A DNA stretch of 64,000 nt from Pacificoceanicola onchidii. GTDB lineage: Bacteria > Pseudomonadota > Alphaproteobacteria > Rhodobacterales > Rhodobacteraceae. Below, piece by piece: positions 1 through 9,060 of this stretch; positions within the stretch are counted from its first letter, which is position 1; every line of letters starts with the position of its first letter. The stretch is taken from assembly GCF_004804335.1 (NCBI RefSeq), contig NZ_SRXY01000001.1:744001-808000 (forward strand), given 5' to 3'. Under the pieces are notes generated by a model. That model saw only the letters and a program-made list of their open reading frames with translations. It made no database searches and had not been told where the DNA came from. Both the position numbers and the translations under genes were made by a program.

Positions 1-1126
1 GCACCATGCGCAGGCTGCCCACGGCAGAGCGCATCGACGCAAGCGGGTTCTTGATCTCATGCGCCACGTCTGCGGCAAACTGTTCGTTGCTGTCGATCCG
101 GTCGTACAGCGCGCCAACCATGCCGCGTAAAGCCCCCGACAACCGACCGATTTCATCCGGGCGCGCCGTCAGATCGGGAATGCGAATACGGCCCGTTGTC
201 TTGGACCGGCGATTGCGGTCGCGGCCAATTTCGGCGGCGTCTGCCAGATCGGAAATCGGATTTGCGATGGTCGATGCCAGAACGAGGCTCAACCCGATGG
301 ACACCAACGTCGCAATGACAAACATCTGCAGAACGCGTTCACGTTCGGACGCTACAGCCGCGTCAATTTCTGTCGCCGTCGAAACCAGAGCCACGGTGCC
401 AATCACGGCATCGCCTTGCTGGATGGGCGAGAACGCGTGGAACAGCGTTTCGCCATTGGGCCCATTGCCGGAAATGACCCTAGTCGTGGTTTGGTCCCCC
501 GCTTCCATCATACGGCGCAAGCGGTCCTCGAGGACCAGTTCCGGCTCATCAGAGAAATAGTCGGACAGCCCGGACACGGACCGCCAGACGTTTTCAAGAA
601 AACTGGAAATCAGGGTTGGCTCTTCGTCCTGCGCGGAGGTGTTCAGGAGCGGCGACAACGCGCCGGATGTCTCCCCGACCAGAAACCCCGCGGAATCGTA
701 GACCAGAAGATCGAGCCCCTGGCGCAGATCGATCCCATCAACCGTTGCGGATACATCCAGCCCCGTCGATGTCCCGATTGCCGCACCCGGCGCCTGGGCC
801 AGCTGCGCTTCGAACACATCCGCGATCAGTTCCACTTCGGCCTGAAGCGCGTTGGCTTTCTGCACGGCCAATGTGTCCCGGGAGGAGTTCAGCCACAAAA
901 TCCCCGCCACCAGAACATTCAGGGCGACGAGGTTGAACGTGATGATCTTGCGGGTCAGCGGCGAGCGGTTCAGCGAAAACAGGCTGCGTTGCGCACGGCT
1001 GTCGCGCAACTCACGATCCACCGTGCTGTCCGGAGCAACCCAATCGTCGCCCAGAACAACATCAGCGTTCTGCCGGGATGTTTCGTCCCTGTCGTCTCGT
1101 TCTGAGAACCGCTCGGCCAAGGCCAT
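1..1126 (-). CDS. chvG: Sensor histidine kinase ChvG, N-terminal part (cut by window edge)
   Basis: Membrane sensor kinase that phosphorylates ChvI; the pair is known in alphaproteobacteria for acid/envelope sensing and control of central metabolism. The frame opens with MALAERFSERDD at 1126, four bases after the chvI stop, so the two are co-transcribed. A transmembrane segment follows at about residues 62-82 (IITFNLVALNVLVAGILW), then a periplasmic sensor region. The phospho-acceptor box HEIKNPLAS lies at the window edge with His near residue 356, so the ATPase domain is outside the window. Identification rests on the H-box, topology and the chvI/pckA context. Confidence 0.88.
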   Translation of the reverse strand, partial: MALAERFSERDDRDETSRQNADVVLGDDWVAPDSTVDRELRDSRAQRSLFSLNRSPLTRKIITFNLVALNVLVAGILWLNSSRDTLAVQKANALQAEVELIADVFEAQLAQAPGAAIGTSTGLDVSATVDGIDLRQGLDLLVYDSAGFLVGETSGALSPLLNTSAQDEEPTLISSFLENVWRSVSGLSDYFSDEPELVLEDRLRRMMEAGDQTTTRVISGNGPNGETLFHAFSPIQQGDAVIGTVALVSTATEIDAAVASERERVLQMFVIATLVSIGLSLVLASTIANPISDLADAAEIGRDRNRRSKTTGRIRIPDLTARPDEIGRLSGALRGMVGALYDRIDSNEQFAADVAHEIKNPLASMRSAVGSLRMV

Positions 1127-1129
1127 GGA

Positions 1130-1831
1130 TCACTCTTCGTTGTAGCGGTAACCGATACCGTAAAGGGTTTCGATCGCGGAAAACTCGCTGTCGGCCGTCC
1201 GCATCTTCTTGCGCAGGCGCTTGATGTGGCTGTCGATGGTGCGGTCGTCGACATAGACCTGATCGTCATAGGCCACGTCCATCAGCTGATCGCGTGATTT
1301 CACGAAACCGGGGCGTTGCGCCAAAGCCTGCAGCAGCAGGAACTCCGTCACGGTCAGCGTGACATCCGCGCCTTTCCACGTCACGGCGTGGCGCAGCGGA
1401 TCCATGGTCAGGCTGCCGCGGGTCATCAGTTTCGTGTCTTCGGTCTCACCAACCGCATCGCCGGCAACCGCTTCCTGGCGGCGCAGCAATGCGCGGATCC
1501 GCTCAACGAGAAGTCGCTGGCTGAAGGGTTTCTTGACGTAATCGTCCGCCCCCATGCGCAGGCCCAGAACCTCATCGATTTCATCATCTTTGGAGGTCAG
1601 GAAAATGACCGGCATCTTGGATTTCTGGCGCACCCGTTGCAGCAGGTCCATGCCATCCATGCGGGGCATCTTGATATCGAACACGGCCATGTCGGGCATT
1701 TTCTTGTTAAAAGCGTCCAGCGCCGCCTGACCGTCATTATATGTCTCGACTTCGAAACCCTCTGCTTCAAGAGTCATCGAAACCGATGTCAGGATATTCC
1801 TGTCATCGTCCACCAAGGCGATTTTTGACAT
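1130..1831 (-). CDS. chvI: Response regulator ChvI
   Basis: OmpR/PhoB-type DNA-binding response regulator, 233 residues. The receiver domain spans residues 1-120 with the acidic pocket at D8-D10, phospho-acceptor D52 in [10 protein letters not shown] and the KKPF switch lysine. A winged-helix output domain follows, ending in the typical [15 protein letters not shown] recognition helix. The frame is open further upstream, but the start at [10 protein letters not shown] (1831) is chosen because AAGGAA lies 8 bases before it. chvG follows 3 bp downstream. In rhizobia and Agrobacterium the divergent pckA belongs to the ChvI-linked acid and carbon response, and the arrangement here is the same. 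Confidence 0.92.
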   Translation of the reverse strand: MSKIALVDDDRNILTSVSMTLEAEGFEVETYNDGQAALDAFNKKMPDMAVFDIKMPRMDGMDLLQRVRQKSKMPVIFLTSKDDEIDEVLGLRMGADDYVKKPFSQRLLVERIRALLRRQEAVAGDAVGETEDTKLMTRGSLTMDPLRHAVTWKGADVTLTVTEFLLLQALAQRPGFVKSRDQLMDVAYDDQVYVDDRTIDSHIKRLRKKMRTADSEFSAIETLYGIGYRYNEE

Positions 1832-2192
1832 TGGTTTTTCCTTATACTGCTCTGTTTGCCTGATTTTTTCGCCCAGTATGCGAGAAAATTGCTTTTCCAA
1901 CAATCCCAAAGTGCGAATCAGGCCTTTCGTCACGAGTCATTTCAGCCGGATTTTCCAAATGAATGACTAAAAAGCCTCACCCCGATGCCGCGCATTGTTC
2001 CTATCTTGTGTCAGGTGGGCGCTAACACTGTAGGCAGTGTTTCGCCATGGTATCGCTAAAGGTCTTTTGGTTGCGCTAACTGCGCGGTTCCGTCCTGTTC
2101 ACGCTGACAAGGCACGTGTTAAAGGAAAATTCTCAGGCGCCATATCCGGCGCAAGATACTTACTTACAGGCGCTGCGACAGGAGCAAAGCAG
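1832..2192. promoter_or_regulatory. chvI/pckA divergent intergenic region with a 7-bp inverted repeat
   Basis: A gene-free stretch of 361 bp between two divergent genes must hold both promoters and a pckA leader of unknown length. The clearest structure is a perfect inverted repeat, AACACTG-tagg-CAGTGTT, at 2024-2041. It could be a small hairpin or a dimeric operator. The reading frame of pckA is open back to 2037, but this upstream part does not resemble PckA and the Shine-Dalgarno GGAG is at 2181. I recognise no riboswitch family here. Confidence 0.4.
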
Positions 2193-3791
2193 ATGACATT
2201 TGGACGGGTAAACCCGCAATTCCAGCTTGAAGATCAAGGGATCGAAGGGCTGGGCAATGTCTATTACAACCTCATGGAGCCTGCGCTGATCGAGGCGGCT
2301 CTGAAAAAAGGCGAAGGCAAGCTTGGCAAAGGCGGCGCGTTTCTCGTGTCCACCGGCCAGTTCACCGGCCGCTCCCCCAAGGACAAGTTCATCGTGCGCA
2401 CGGCATCGGTCGAGGATTCGATCTGGTGGGAAAACAACGCCCCGATGGAACCGGCCGGTTTCGATGCGCTCGAAGCGGACATGCTCGAGCACATGAAGGG
2501 CCGCGACTACTATGTTCAAGACCTCGTTGGCGGCGCCGACCCGGCCAATGCCATCGACGTGCGCATGGTAACCGAACTGGCATGGCACGGCCTCTTCTGC
2601 CGCCACATGCTGCGCCGTCCGGATCGCGAAGACCTCGACACCTTTGAGGCTGACTGGACCGTGATCAACTGCCCGAGCTTCAAGGCCGACCCGGCCAAGC
2701 ACGGCTGCCGCACCGAAACCGTTGTGGCGATGAACTTCGACAAGAAGCGCATCCTGATCGCCAACACCGAATACGCAGGTGAGAACAAGAAGTCGATCTT
2801 CACGCTTCTCAACTACATCCTGCCGGGCAAAGGCATCATGGCGATGCACTGCTCCGCCAACCACGCACCGGGCAACCCTGTCGACACCGCCATCTTCTTT
2901 GGCCTGTCCGGTACCGGCAAAACAACGCTCTCCGCTGATCCGGAGCGTGTTCTGATCGGCGACGACGAGCACGGCTGGTCCGAGCGCGGCACCTTCAACT
3001 TCGAAGGCGGCTGCTACGCCAAGACCATCAAGCTCTCCGCTGAGGCAGAGCCGGAAATCTACGCCACAACCGAGAAATTCGGCACGGTGATCGAGAACAT
3101 GGTCTATGACGAGCAGACCTTTGACCTCGACTTCGACGATGACAGCCTGACGGCCAACATGCGCTGCGCTTACCCGCTGCACTACATCTCCAACGCGTCC
3201 AAGACCGCGCTGGGTGGCCATCCGAAGAACATCATCATGCTGACCTGTGACGCGTTTGGCGTTCTGCCTCCGATCGCACGACTGACCCCGGCGCAGGCCA
3301 TGTATCACTTCCTGTCTGGCTTTACCGCCAAGGTGGCTGGCACCGAGCGCGGCGTGACCGAGCCGGAGCCGACCTTCTCGACCTGCTTTGGCGCGCCTTT
3401 CATGCCGCGTCGCCCGGAAGAGTACGGCAACCTGCTGCGCGACAAGATCGCCAAGCACGGCGCGACCTGCTGGCTCGTCAACACCGGCTGGACCGGCGGC
3501 GCCTACGGCACCGGCTCGCGCATGCCGATCAAGGCAACCCGCGCCCTGCTGCACGCAGCGCTCGATGGCAAGCTGGCCGACGCGGACTTCCGCAAGGACC
3601 CAAACTTCGGCTTCGACGTACCTGTCTCTGTGGAAGGCGTGCCGGAACTCCTGCTCGACCCACGCAAGACTTGGGACGACAAGGAAGCCTACGACGCGCA
3701 GGCCACCAAGCTGGTCCAGATGTTCGCAGACAACTTCGAACAATACGTGCCTTACATCGACGACGATGTGAAAGCCGCCGCGATCAGCTAA
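2193..3791 (+). CDS. pckA: Phosphoenolpyruvate carboxykinase (ATP)
   Basis: Converts oxaloacetate and ATP to phosphoenolpyruvate, CO2 and ADP, the first committed step of gluconeogenesis from organic acids; cytosolic. The product is 532 residues, normal for the ATP-dependent family. Visible signatures are the PEPCK-type P-loop [16 protein letters not shown] with its lysine at about residue 243, the RSPKDKF substrate segment near the N terminus, and the GDDEHGW metal/nucleotide segment. The start [10 protein letters not shown] at 2193 is preceded by GGAG 8 bases upstream. The gene is monocistronic, ends at a strong hairpin, and is divergent from chvI. Confidence 0.97.
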   Translation: MTFGRVNPQFQLEDQGIEGLGNVYYNLMEPALIEAALKKGEGKLGKGGAFLVSTGQFTGRSPKDKFIVRTASVEDSIWWENNAPMEPAGFDALEADMLEHMKGRDYYVQDLVGGADPANAIDVRMVTELAWHGLFCRHMLRRPDREDLDTFEADWTVINCPSFKADPAKHGCRTETVVAMNFDKKRILIANTEYAGENKKSIFTLLNYILPGKGIMAMHCSANHAPGNPVDTAIFFGLSGTGKTTLSADPERVLIGDDEHGWSERGTFNFEGGCYAKTIKLSAEAEPEIYATTEKFGTVIENMVYDEQTFDLDFDDDSLTANMRCAYPLHYISNASKTALGGHPKNIIMLTCDAFGVLPPIARLTPAQAMYHFLSGFTAKVAGTERGVTEPEPTFSTCFGAPFMPRRPEEYGNLLRDKIAKHGATCWLVNTGWTGGAYGTGSRMPIKATRALLHAALDGKLADADFRKDPNFGFDVPVSVEGVPELLLDPRKTWDDKEAYDAQATKLVQMFADNFEQYVPYIDDDVKAAAIS

Positions 3792-3811
3792 GCGCTTCCC
3801 AAAGAACACCG

Positions 3812-3840
3812 AAAGGCCCTGCATTGCGCGGGGCCTTTTT
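3812..3840 (+). terminator. Rho-independent terminator of pckA
   Basis: Stem AAAGGCCC / GGGGCCTTT around a loop of about ten bases, ending in five T residues 20 bp after the pckA stop. Confidence 0.88.
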
Positions 3841-3883
3841 GCTTTTACTCGACAGCAAGGAACGATCCGGTCAAGCTGAGCTC

Positions 3884-4264
3884 ATGGCGCAGAAGACATT
3901 TGAAATCATTCACGACGGCATCGTATTGGGTCATTCAGCGATGGAACACGGCGACCCACCTATGGGCTGTGCCGAAGGCGCGTTCATAGCGGAAGACGCC
4001 TTCTTCACTTTCGTCAAAAATGTCCCACCGACCGGCACAGAAGAAGGCATTTGCCGCTGGACAGGGTTGAATTTGCGTGTATCGGGGGATCAGGCAATCC
4101 CTTGTTTGGACCTTGTCCTGTATGAAGCGGTCGGCCCGGACTGTGTTTTGCGATGGGTCGATGCTCTCGGTATTCCAAATGACTTGTACCAATCCTTGTT
4201 CGAGCACCATGTGGCGATCTACGAAAACTGTGTCAGGCGGTCCCAAAAGCCAATCTTGCCCTGA
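3884..4264 (+). CDS. Unknown protein, 126 residues
   Basis: I do not recognise this family. The start MAQKTFEIIHDG is chosen because the upstream part of the frame overlaps pckA and its terminator; no strong Shine-Dalgarno precedes it. The product is soluble and acidic, with four cysteines (segments MGCAEGAF, GICRWTG, IPCLDL, PDCVLRW) plus one near the C terminus, and no signal peptide or membrane segment. Base composition looks less G+C rich than its neighbours and rare codons are more frequent, which may point to later acquisition. It lies alone after the pckA terminator. Confidence 0.5.
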   Translation: MAQKTFEIIHDGIVLGHSAMEHGDPPMGCAEGAFIAEDAFFTFVKNVPPTGTEEGICRWTGLNLRVSGDQAIPCLDLVLYEAVGPDCVLRWVDALGIPNDLYQSLFEHHVAIYENCVRRSQKPILP

Positions 4265-4345
4265 CGCATTGCCTAAAGAACGCTTGGCGACAGCGTGCTC
4301 AGTGCTGATTTTCCGACTGCTCCGAACCCCATGCCATGTTATCAC

Positions 4346-4855
4346 ATGTCCATGTTACGCGCCCTGCCCTTTCTCCTGCTCGCCTCCCCCGCTTCGGCCA
4401 TAGACCTGGTAGAATACGGCGTGATCTGCGAGATCGAGATGGGCGAGCCGCGCGAAGCGCCCCTGACCGAAAGTGGCGTGATCAATGCCATCGAGCAATC
4501 CCGCGCCTTTGACGTCTACACCCGCGCTGTCCCGGCCCACATCGGTCTCAGCTTTGGTCTGCGGATGCTGCTCCCCGAAGGCGAGATCAGCAACAGCGCC
4601 CGGATGACCGTCACCCATCCGCCCATGGGCCGGCGCGGCGTCACCGTCGAAAGCTGGACAACGCCGCTGACACCGGGCGTTCCAGCCCTGAACCTCTTCA
4701 CCTTCGAAAAGCCCTACGAAATGGTGCAGGGCACCTGGACCTTTGCGGTGATCGACGCGCGCGGCAAGCAGTTCGAAATCAGTTTCGAAGTTCTGCCGCC
4801 CGACTCCGTGCCGCAAGTGCAGGCCGCCTGTTTCGATCCTGTTCCGCTGTCCTGA
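4346..4855 (+). CDS. Secreted DUF3859 domain protein
   Basis: Probably periplasmic, function unknown. Starting at MSMLRALPF (4346, or MLRALPF at 4352), the protein has a short signal peptide ending at ASPASA and a mature part of about 150 residues. That part matches the DUF3859 pattern: an early VEYGVI strand, RAVPAHIGLSFGLR in the middle, VTHPPMG, then a tryptophan-containing segment, and FEKPYEMVQGTWTF near the end. No ribosome-binding site decides between the two starts. It is convergent with the citF-like gene and shares a G+C-rich hairpin with it. Confidence 0.72.
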   Translation: MSMLRALPFLLLASPASAIDLVEYGVICEIEMGEPREAPLTESGVINAIEQSRAFDVYTRAVPAHIGLSFGLRMLLPEGEISNSARMTVTHPPMGRRGVTVESWTTPLTPGVPALNLFTFEKPYEMVQGTWTFAVIDARGKQFEISFEVLPPDSVPQVQAACFDPVPLS

Positions 4856-4870
4856 AGCGCGTCGCGCCTG

Positions 4871-4892
4871 TAGGCCGGGGTTTCACCCCGGC
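4871..4892. repeat. REP-like GC hairpin, copy 1
   Basis: Stem GCCGGGG (4874-4880) and CCCCGGC (4886-4892), preceded by GTAG, at a convergent gene junction. The same stem with the same flank occurs at 23338-23362. The stop codon of the citF-like gene lies in the loop. There is no T-tract, so it is either a weak bidirectional terminator or a REP-type element. Confidence 0.6.
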
Positions 4893-6274
4893 ATCCGCAG
4901 AACATCGCGTAGAACCCCGTGACGATCATAACTCTCGGCGACAACGCGGCCCTGCGCAGGCTCGGGCCTTTTCTGCGTCGCCTGCGCCATGGACTGACGG
5001 TGCAGATCTTCAATGGCCTTCAACGGAACACCGCTTTGCGCCAACCGCGCCTGCAATCCGGGCCGTTTCGGATTGACCGCGACGCCGGCCTCCGTGACCA
5101 AAACGTCCACGTCTGAGCCCGGCGTCGTCACGTGCCGCACCCGATCCACGATCTTCGGCCAGCCCGCCGCCGTCAGGCGCGTGGTGATCACGGTCAAGTC
5201 CGCGCCTTCGGCCGTATCCGCATGCCCCCCGGATCCCCCCATCAAGGTGCCATCCGCCCGCGTTGTCACGTTCACGTTGAAGCCCAGATCGACCTCCGCC
5301 GCGCCGAGCACCACCGCGCTCAATCCATCCACCACCGCTCCGCCCGGCTGCGGTGCGGCGTAGCGAAAGGCGCTGATCTCTTCGTGGCGCGGATCACTTC
5401 GGATTGAAGCCACCGCCTCCAGATCAAAGCACTGCACGTCGCATAGCCGCTGAAACAACCCGGCCTGCAGCAAGCGCACATGCGCCCCGGTGATCCCTCC
5501 GCTGGCAAAGCCGCCGCGCACACCGCGCGCCGCCATTTCCGCGCCAATCTCCTCCGCTGCGATCAGGGAAATGCCCCCTGCTCCGGTCTGAAAGCTGAAG
5601 CCGTCTGTAAGAACGCCACTCTGCGCAATGACCTCCGCCGCAAGCGCGCCAATGGCGCGGCTTGTCTCGTCCACAGCCGGGCGCGTTGCGCCGCTGGATA
5701 TTCCGCCGGGATCGCCGATCCGCTCCAACATGGCCACCGCATGAACCTTCTCCGCCGGAACCGAAACCAAGTCCGCCGGGATTTTGGTCTCGGTGTCGCT
5801 GACCGCAATCACCCGGCGTGCTTGTGCCACGTCCGCCATGGGATAGCCCATCGCGCCAAATGCACTTGGACCCAGGCAGCCGGTCAAAGCGCCGCTGGGA
5901 TCAACGCAGGATGCCGCGACAAACGCCGCATCAATCTGGAGCGCGCCGCAGCCCACTTCTCGCGCCCTTCCGCCGTGCGTCTGCAACCGGATCGGCATAC
6001 TCAGAACGCCCTTACTCACCGCCTGCCCCACGGGGCCCGAGGCAAACCCCGTGGTGAGTTCACCGACCACACCGCTCCGCATGTGCCGAACCAAGGGGGC
6101 GTGTACCGGAAACAGCGAGCTTGCCGCGATATGCAACCCCTGCAGCCCCCGCGCGGCACAAACGTCAAGGACGGCGTTCAGAACGCCGTCCCCGTTTCGT
6201 AAGTGATGATGAAAGCTGATACAGGCGCCGTCGGTCAGCCCCGCAGCCTCAACGGCCGCTTCAAGCCCGGTCAC
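4883..6274 (-). CDS. Citrate lyase alpha-subunit-like CoA-transferase (CitF family)
   Basis: A 463-residue protein clearly of the CitF family: SFHHHLRNGDGVLNAV near the start, HAPLVRHMRSGVV, THGGRAREV, FSFQTGAGGISL, ASGGITGAHV, FNVNVTTRADG and GSGGHADTAEGADL. CitF proteins are single-chain acyl/CoA-transferases. No citD or citE gene is adjacent, so a genuine citrate lyase is unlikely. The start is the GTG at 6274 overlapping the stop of the preceding gene as GTGA, which implies translational coupling; the family alignment also begins there. As last gene of a protocatechuate operon it may move CoA onto a beta-keto acid or acetoacetate; that role is inference. Confidence 0.85.
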   Translation of the reverse strand: MTGLEAAVEAAGLTDGACISFHHHLRNGDGVLNAVLDVCAARGLQGLHIAASSLFPVHAPLVRHMRSGVVGELTTGFASGPVGQAVSKGVLSMPIRLQTHGGRAREVGCGALQIDAAFVAASCVDPSGALTGCLGPSAFGAMGYPMADVAQARRVIAVSDTETKIPADLVSVPAEKVHAVAMLERIGDPGGISSGATRPAVDETSRAIGALAAEVIAQSGVLTDGFSFQTGAGGISLIAAEEIGAEMAARGVRGGFASGGITGAHVRLLQAGLFQRLCDVQCFDLEAVASIRSDPRHEEISAFRYAAPQPGGAVVDGLSAVVLGAAEVDLGFNVNVTTRADGTLMGGSGGHADTAEGADLTVITTRLTAAGWPKIVDRVRHVTTPGSDVDVLVTEAGVAVNPKRPGLQARLAQSGVPLKAIEDLHRQSMAQATQKRPEPAQGRVVAESYDRHGVLRDVLRMPG

Positions 6275-7101
6275 GCGGCGCGGAGCCCAAGGATTTCGCG
6301 CGCCTGCTGCCACGTCGCCACCGGGCGCTCATACTTCTCGCATAGCTCCGCCGCCCGCGTCACAAGCGCCGCGTTGGACGGTGCCAGACTGGACTTGTCC
6401 CAACGCACATTGTCTTCGAGACCAGTCCGCGTATGCCCGCCTGCCGCAATCGACCACTCGTTGACCTCGATCTGATGCCGCCCGATCCCGGCGGCACACC
6501 AGTCCGCGTCGGGCGCGAGCCGTTTGACCGTCTTGACGTAGTAATCAAAGACATCGCGATCACAGGGCATCGCGTTTTTCACACCCATGACAAACTGCAC
6601 GTAAAGCCTGCCGGGAATGCGCCCGTCCTTGTTCATCTCGGCAGCCTTGAAAATATGCGACAGATCAAAGGCTTCGATCTCCGGTTTCACCTCGTAGTTG
6701 CGCATCTCCGAGGCCAGCCAGTCCACCAGATCCGGCGGGTTCTCGTAAACCCGCGTCGGGAAATTGTTCGATCCGACCGACAGCGACGCCATGTCGGGCT
6801 TGAGCGGCAGCATGCCGCCCCGCGCCTGCCCGGCACCGGACCGTCCGCCGGTGGAAAGCTGGATGATCATGCCCGGACAGTGCTTTTCGATCCCCTCGAC
6901 CAGCCGGGCAAAGCGCTCCGGGTCCGACGTGGGGTTCTCGTTTTCATCACGCACATGGGCGTGCATGATGCTGGCCCCGGCTTCGAACGCCGCATGCGTG
7001 CTTTCGATCTGTTCTTCGATCGTGACCGGAACCGCCGGGTTGTCGGACTTGCGCGGCACCGAGCCTGTGATGGCAACGCAGATGATGCAGGGTTTGGACA
7101 T
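6271..7101 (-). CDS. Beta-keto acid cleavage enzyme (BKACE, DUF849)
   Basis: BKACE enzymes condense a beta-keto acid with acetyl-CoA and release acetoacetate plus an acyl-CoA. The 276-residue product carries the family zinc site HAH at H47/H49 and the distal catalytic segment GGHTRTGLEDN with R225, E229 and D230, corresponding to the key residues of 3-keto-5-aminohexanoate cleavage enzyme. The start MSKPCIICVA is preceded by GGAG at 7 bases. It lies downstream of pcaHGC and overlaps the citF-like gene by 4 bp, so beta-ketoadipate is an attractive substrate; the sequence alone cannot prove the specificity. Confidence 0.88.
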   Translation of the reverse strand: MSKPCIICVAITGSVPRKSDNPAVPVTIEEQIESTHAAFEAGASIMHAHVRDENENPTSDPERFARLVEGIEKHCPGMIIQLSTGGRSGAGQARGGMLPLKPDMASLSVGSNNFPTRVYENPPDLVDWLASEMRNYEVKPEIEAFDLSHIFKAAEMNKDGRIPGRLYVQFVMGVKNAMPCDRDVFDYYVKTVKRLAPDADWCAAGIGRHQIEVNEWSIAAGGHTRTGLEDNVRWDKSSLAPSNAALVTRAAELCEKYERPVATWQQAREILGLRAA

Positions 7102-7221
7102 GGCGGCTCTCCTTGACTTTGGCCGGATACTGGCGCGGCCCGAAAGGGAGCGCAAGCGGACGGAGCGGCGTTCTGGCTCCGATGGCCGTGCCGTAATTGG
7201 ATATTTAAACAGAGAAGAAGA

Positions 7222-7245
7222 CAGGGGCGCGGTGCCGGGCCCCTG
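7222..7245 (-). terminator. Hairpin after pcaG
   Basis: Perfect 7-bp stem CAGGGGC / GCCCCTG with a 10-base loop, followed on the minus strand by a pyrimidine-rich TCTTCTTCTCTGTTT run. It sits between pcaG and the BKACE gene and may attenuate read-through or protect the upstream pca message. The 159-bp gap could also hold a separate promoter for the BKACE pair. Confidence 0.5.
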
Positions 7246-7260
7246 ACTGTTGTCATAAGA

Positions 7261-7881
7261 TCAGATGTCGAAGAAGACCGTTTCGTTTTCGCCCTGCAGG
7301 CGGATATCAAACCGGTAGACGATCTGACCGTCCTTGTCGCTGCGTTTGGCCAGAAGCGTGGCGCGGCGCTTTTCCCATTCGATGGTGTTGATGACCGGGT
7401 CCGCCGCGTTGGCTTCGGTTTCGTCCTCGAAGTAGAGTCGCGTGTTCAGCCCGATGTTAATACCGCGCGCGACGATCCACAGGTTGATGTGCGGCGCTTG
7501 CGTGGTGCCGTTGCGCCCCGGCGTGCTGCCCGGTTTGATAGTCTCGAACGCCCATTCGCCGGTTTCGAAGTTGGTGATGACACGGCCCCAGCCACGAAAG
7601 CCTTCTTCGGTTTCACCCGCGCTTTCAGGATGCGGGTAGACGCCCTCCGCATTGGCCTGCCAGGCCTCGAGCAGCACGTCCTTGACCGGGCTGCCGGTGC
7701 CGTCGATCACAAGCCCTTCGACGCGGATTCGCTCGCCCGTCGCATTGGGTCCGGCGATGTCCCAACCCAGTTCGCGCTCGTAGATGTCGAACCCCGCCGC
7801 GCCGGGTGCGAGACCGATGTGAACGTAAGGACCGGCTGTCTGGGACGGCGTTTCTTTCAGGTAATCAAGTTTCTGGACCAT
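7261..7881 (-). CDS. pcaG: Protocatechuate 3,4-dioxygenase alpha subunit
   Basis: Non-catalytic partner of PcaH in the intradiol dioxygenase that opens protocatechuate to 3-carboxy-cis,cis-muconate. The protein has 206 residues, usual for PcaG, with the shared fold markers QTAGPYVHIGLAPG, VLLEAWQANAEGVYPHP, GWGRVITN and APHINLWIVARGIN. Two of the iron-ligand positions of the beta subunit are not conserved here, as expected for the alpha chain. It follows pcaH by 3 bp and forms one operon with it. Confidence 0.95.
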   Translation of the reverse strand: MVQKLDYLKETPSQTAGPYVHIGLAPGAAGFDIYERELGWDIAGPNATGERIRVEGLVIDGTGSPVKDVLLEAWQANAEGVYPHPESAGETEEGFRGWGRVITNFETGEWAFETIKPGSTPGRNGTTQAPHINLWIVARGINIGLNTRLYFEDETEANAADPVINTIEWEKRRATLLAKRSDKDGQIVYRFDIRLQGENETVFFDI

Positions 7882-7884
7882 GGT

Positions 7885-8628
<744 letters not shown>

Positions 8629-8660
8629 TCAGGGCCGGAATTGGTGCGCGTTTCCGGTAT

Positions 8661-9044
8661 TCAGTCTTTTTCCGCGTCAAGTTCGGCCCAGGTCTGTTTG
8701 GCCAGTTTGATCGCATGATTGGCTTTCGGCACGCCCGCGTAAACCGCCACGTGTTGAAAGGCTTCCATGATGTCTTCTTGTGATGCGCCCGTCCGGGTCG
8801 CCGCGCGGATGTGCATCGGAATTTCCTCGAAATTTCCACAGGCCGCGAGCAGCGCCAGTGTCAGCATGGACCGCTCGCGCCGGGAGATCCTGTCATTGGC
8901 CCAGAGGTTGCCCCAGGCGGTTTCCGTGATCATTTCCTGAAACGGCCCATCCAGCGGTGTCTTGGCCGCCTCTGCCCGGTCCACATGTGCATCGCCCAGA
9001 ACCTGACGGCGGACGGCCATGCCGGTGTCGTATCGGTTGGTCAT
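8661..9044 (-). CDS. pcaC: 4-carboxymuconolactone decarboxylase
   Basis: Decarboxylates gamma-carboxymuconolactone to beta-ketoadipate enol-lactone. The 127-residue protein is the typical single-domain PcaC of the AhpD-like fold: NLWANDRISRRERSMLTLALLAACG, then EIPMHIRAATRTGASQEDI and a histidine-containing HVAVYAGVPKANHA helix. There is no fused PcaD hydrolase domain. pcaB and pcaD are absent from this operon and should be sought elsewhere. Confidence 0.94.
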   Translation of the reverse strand: MTNRYDTGMAVRRQVLGDAHVDRAEAAKTPLDGPFQEMITETAWGNLWANDRISRRERSMLTLALLAACGNFEEIPMHIRAATRTGASQEDIMEAFQHVAVYAGVPKANHAIKLAKQTWAELDAEKD

Positions 9045-9060
9045 TGTCTCTCCTCAACGC

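Noticed and set aside
2160-3824. A 554-residue open frame opposite pckA
   Set aside because: Antisense shadow of pckA with low-complexity Val/Ala/Gly/Arg composition and no ribosome-binding site.
4883-6274. Citrate lyase operon
   Set aside because: No acyl-carrier (CitD), beta subunit (CitE) or prosthetic-group genes are present; only the alpha-like protein occurs, inside an aromatic-acid operon.
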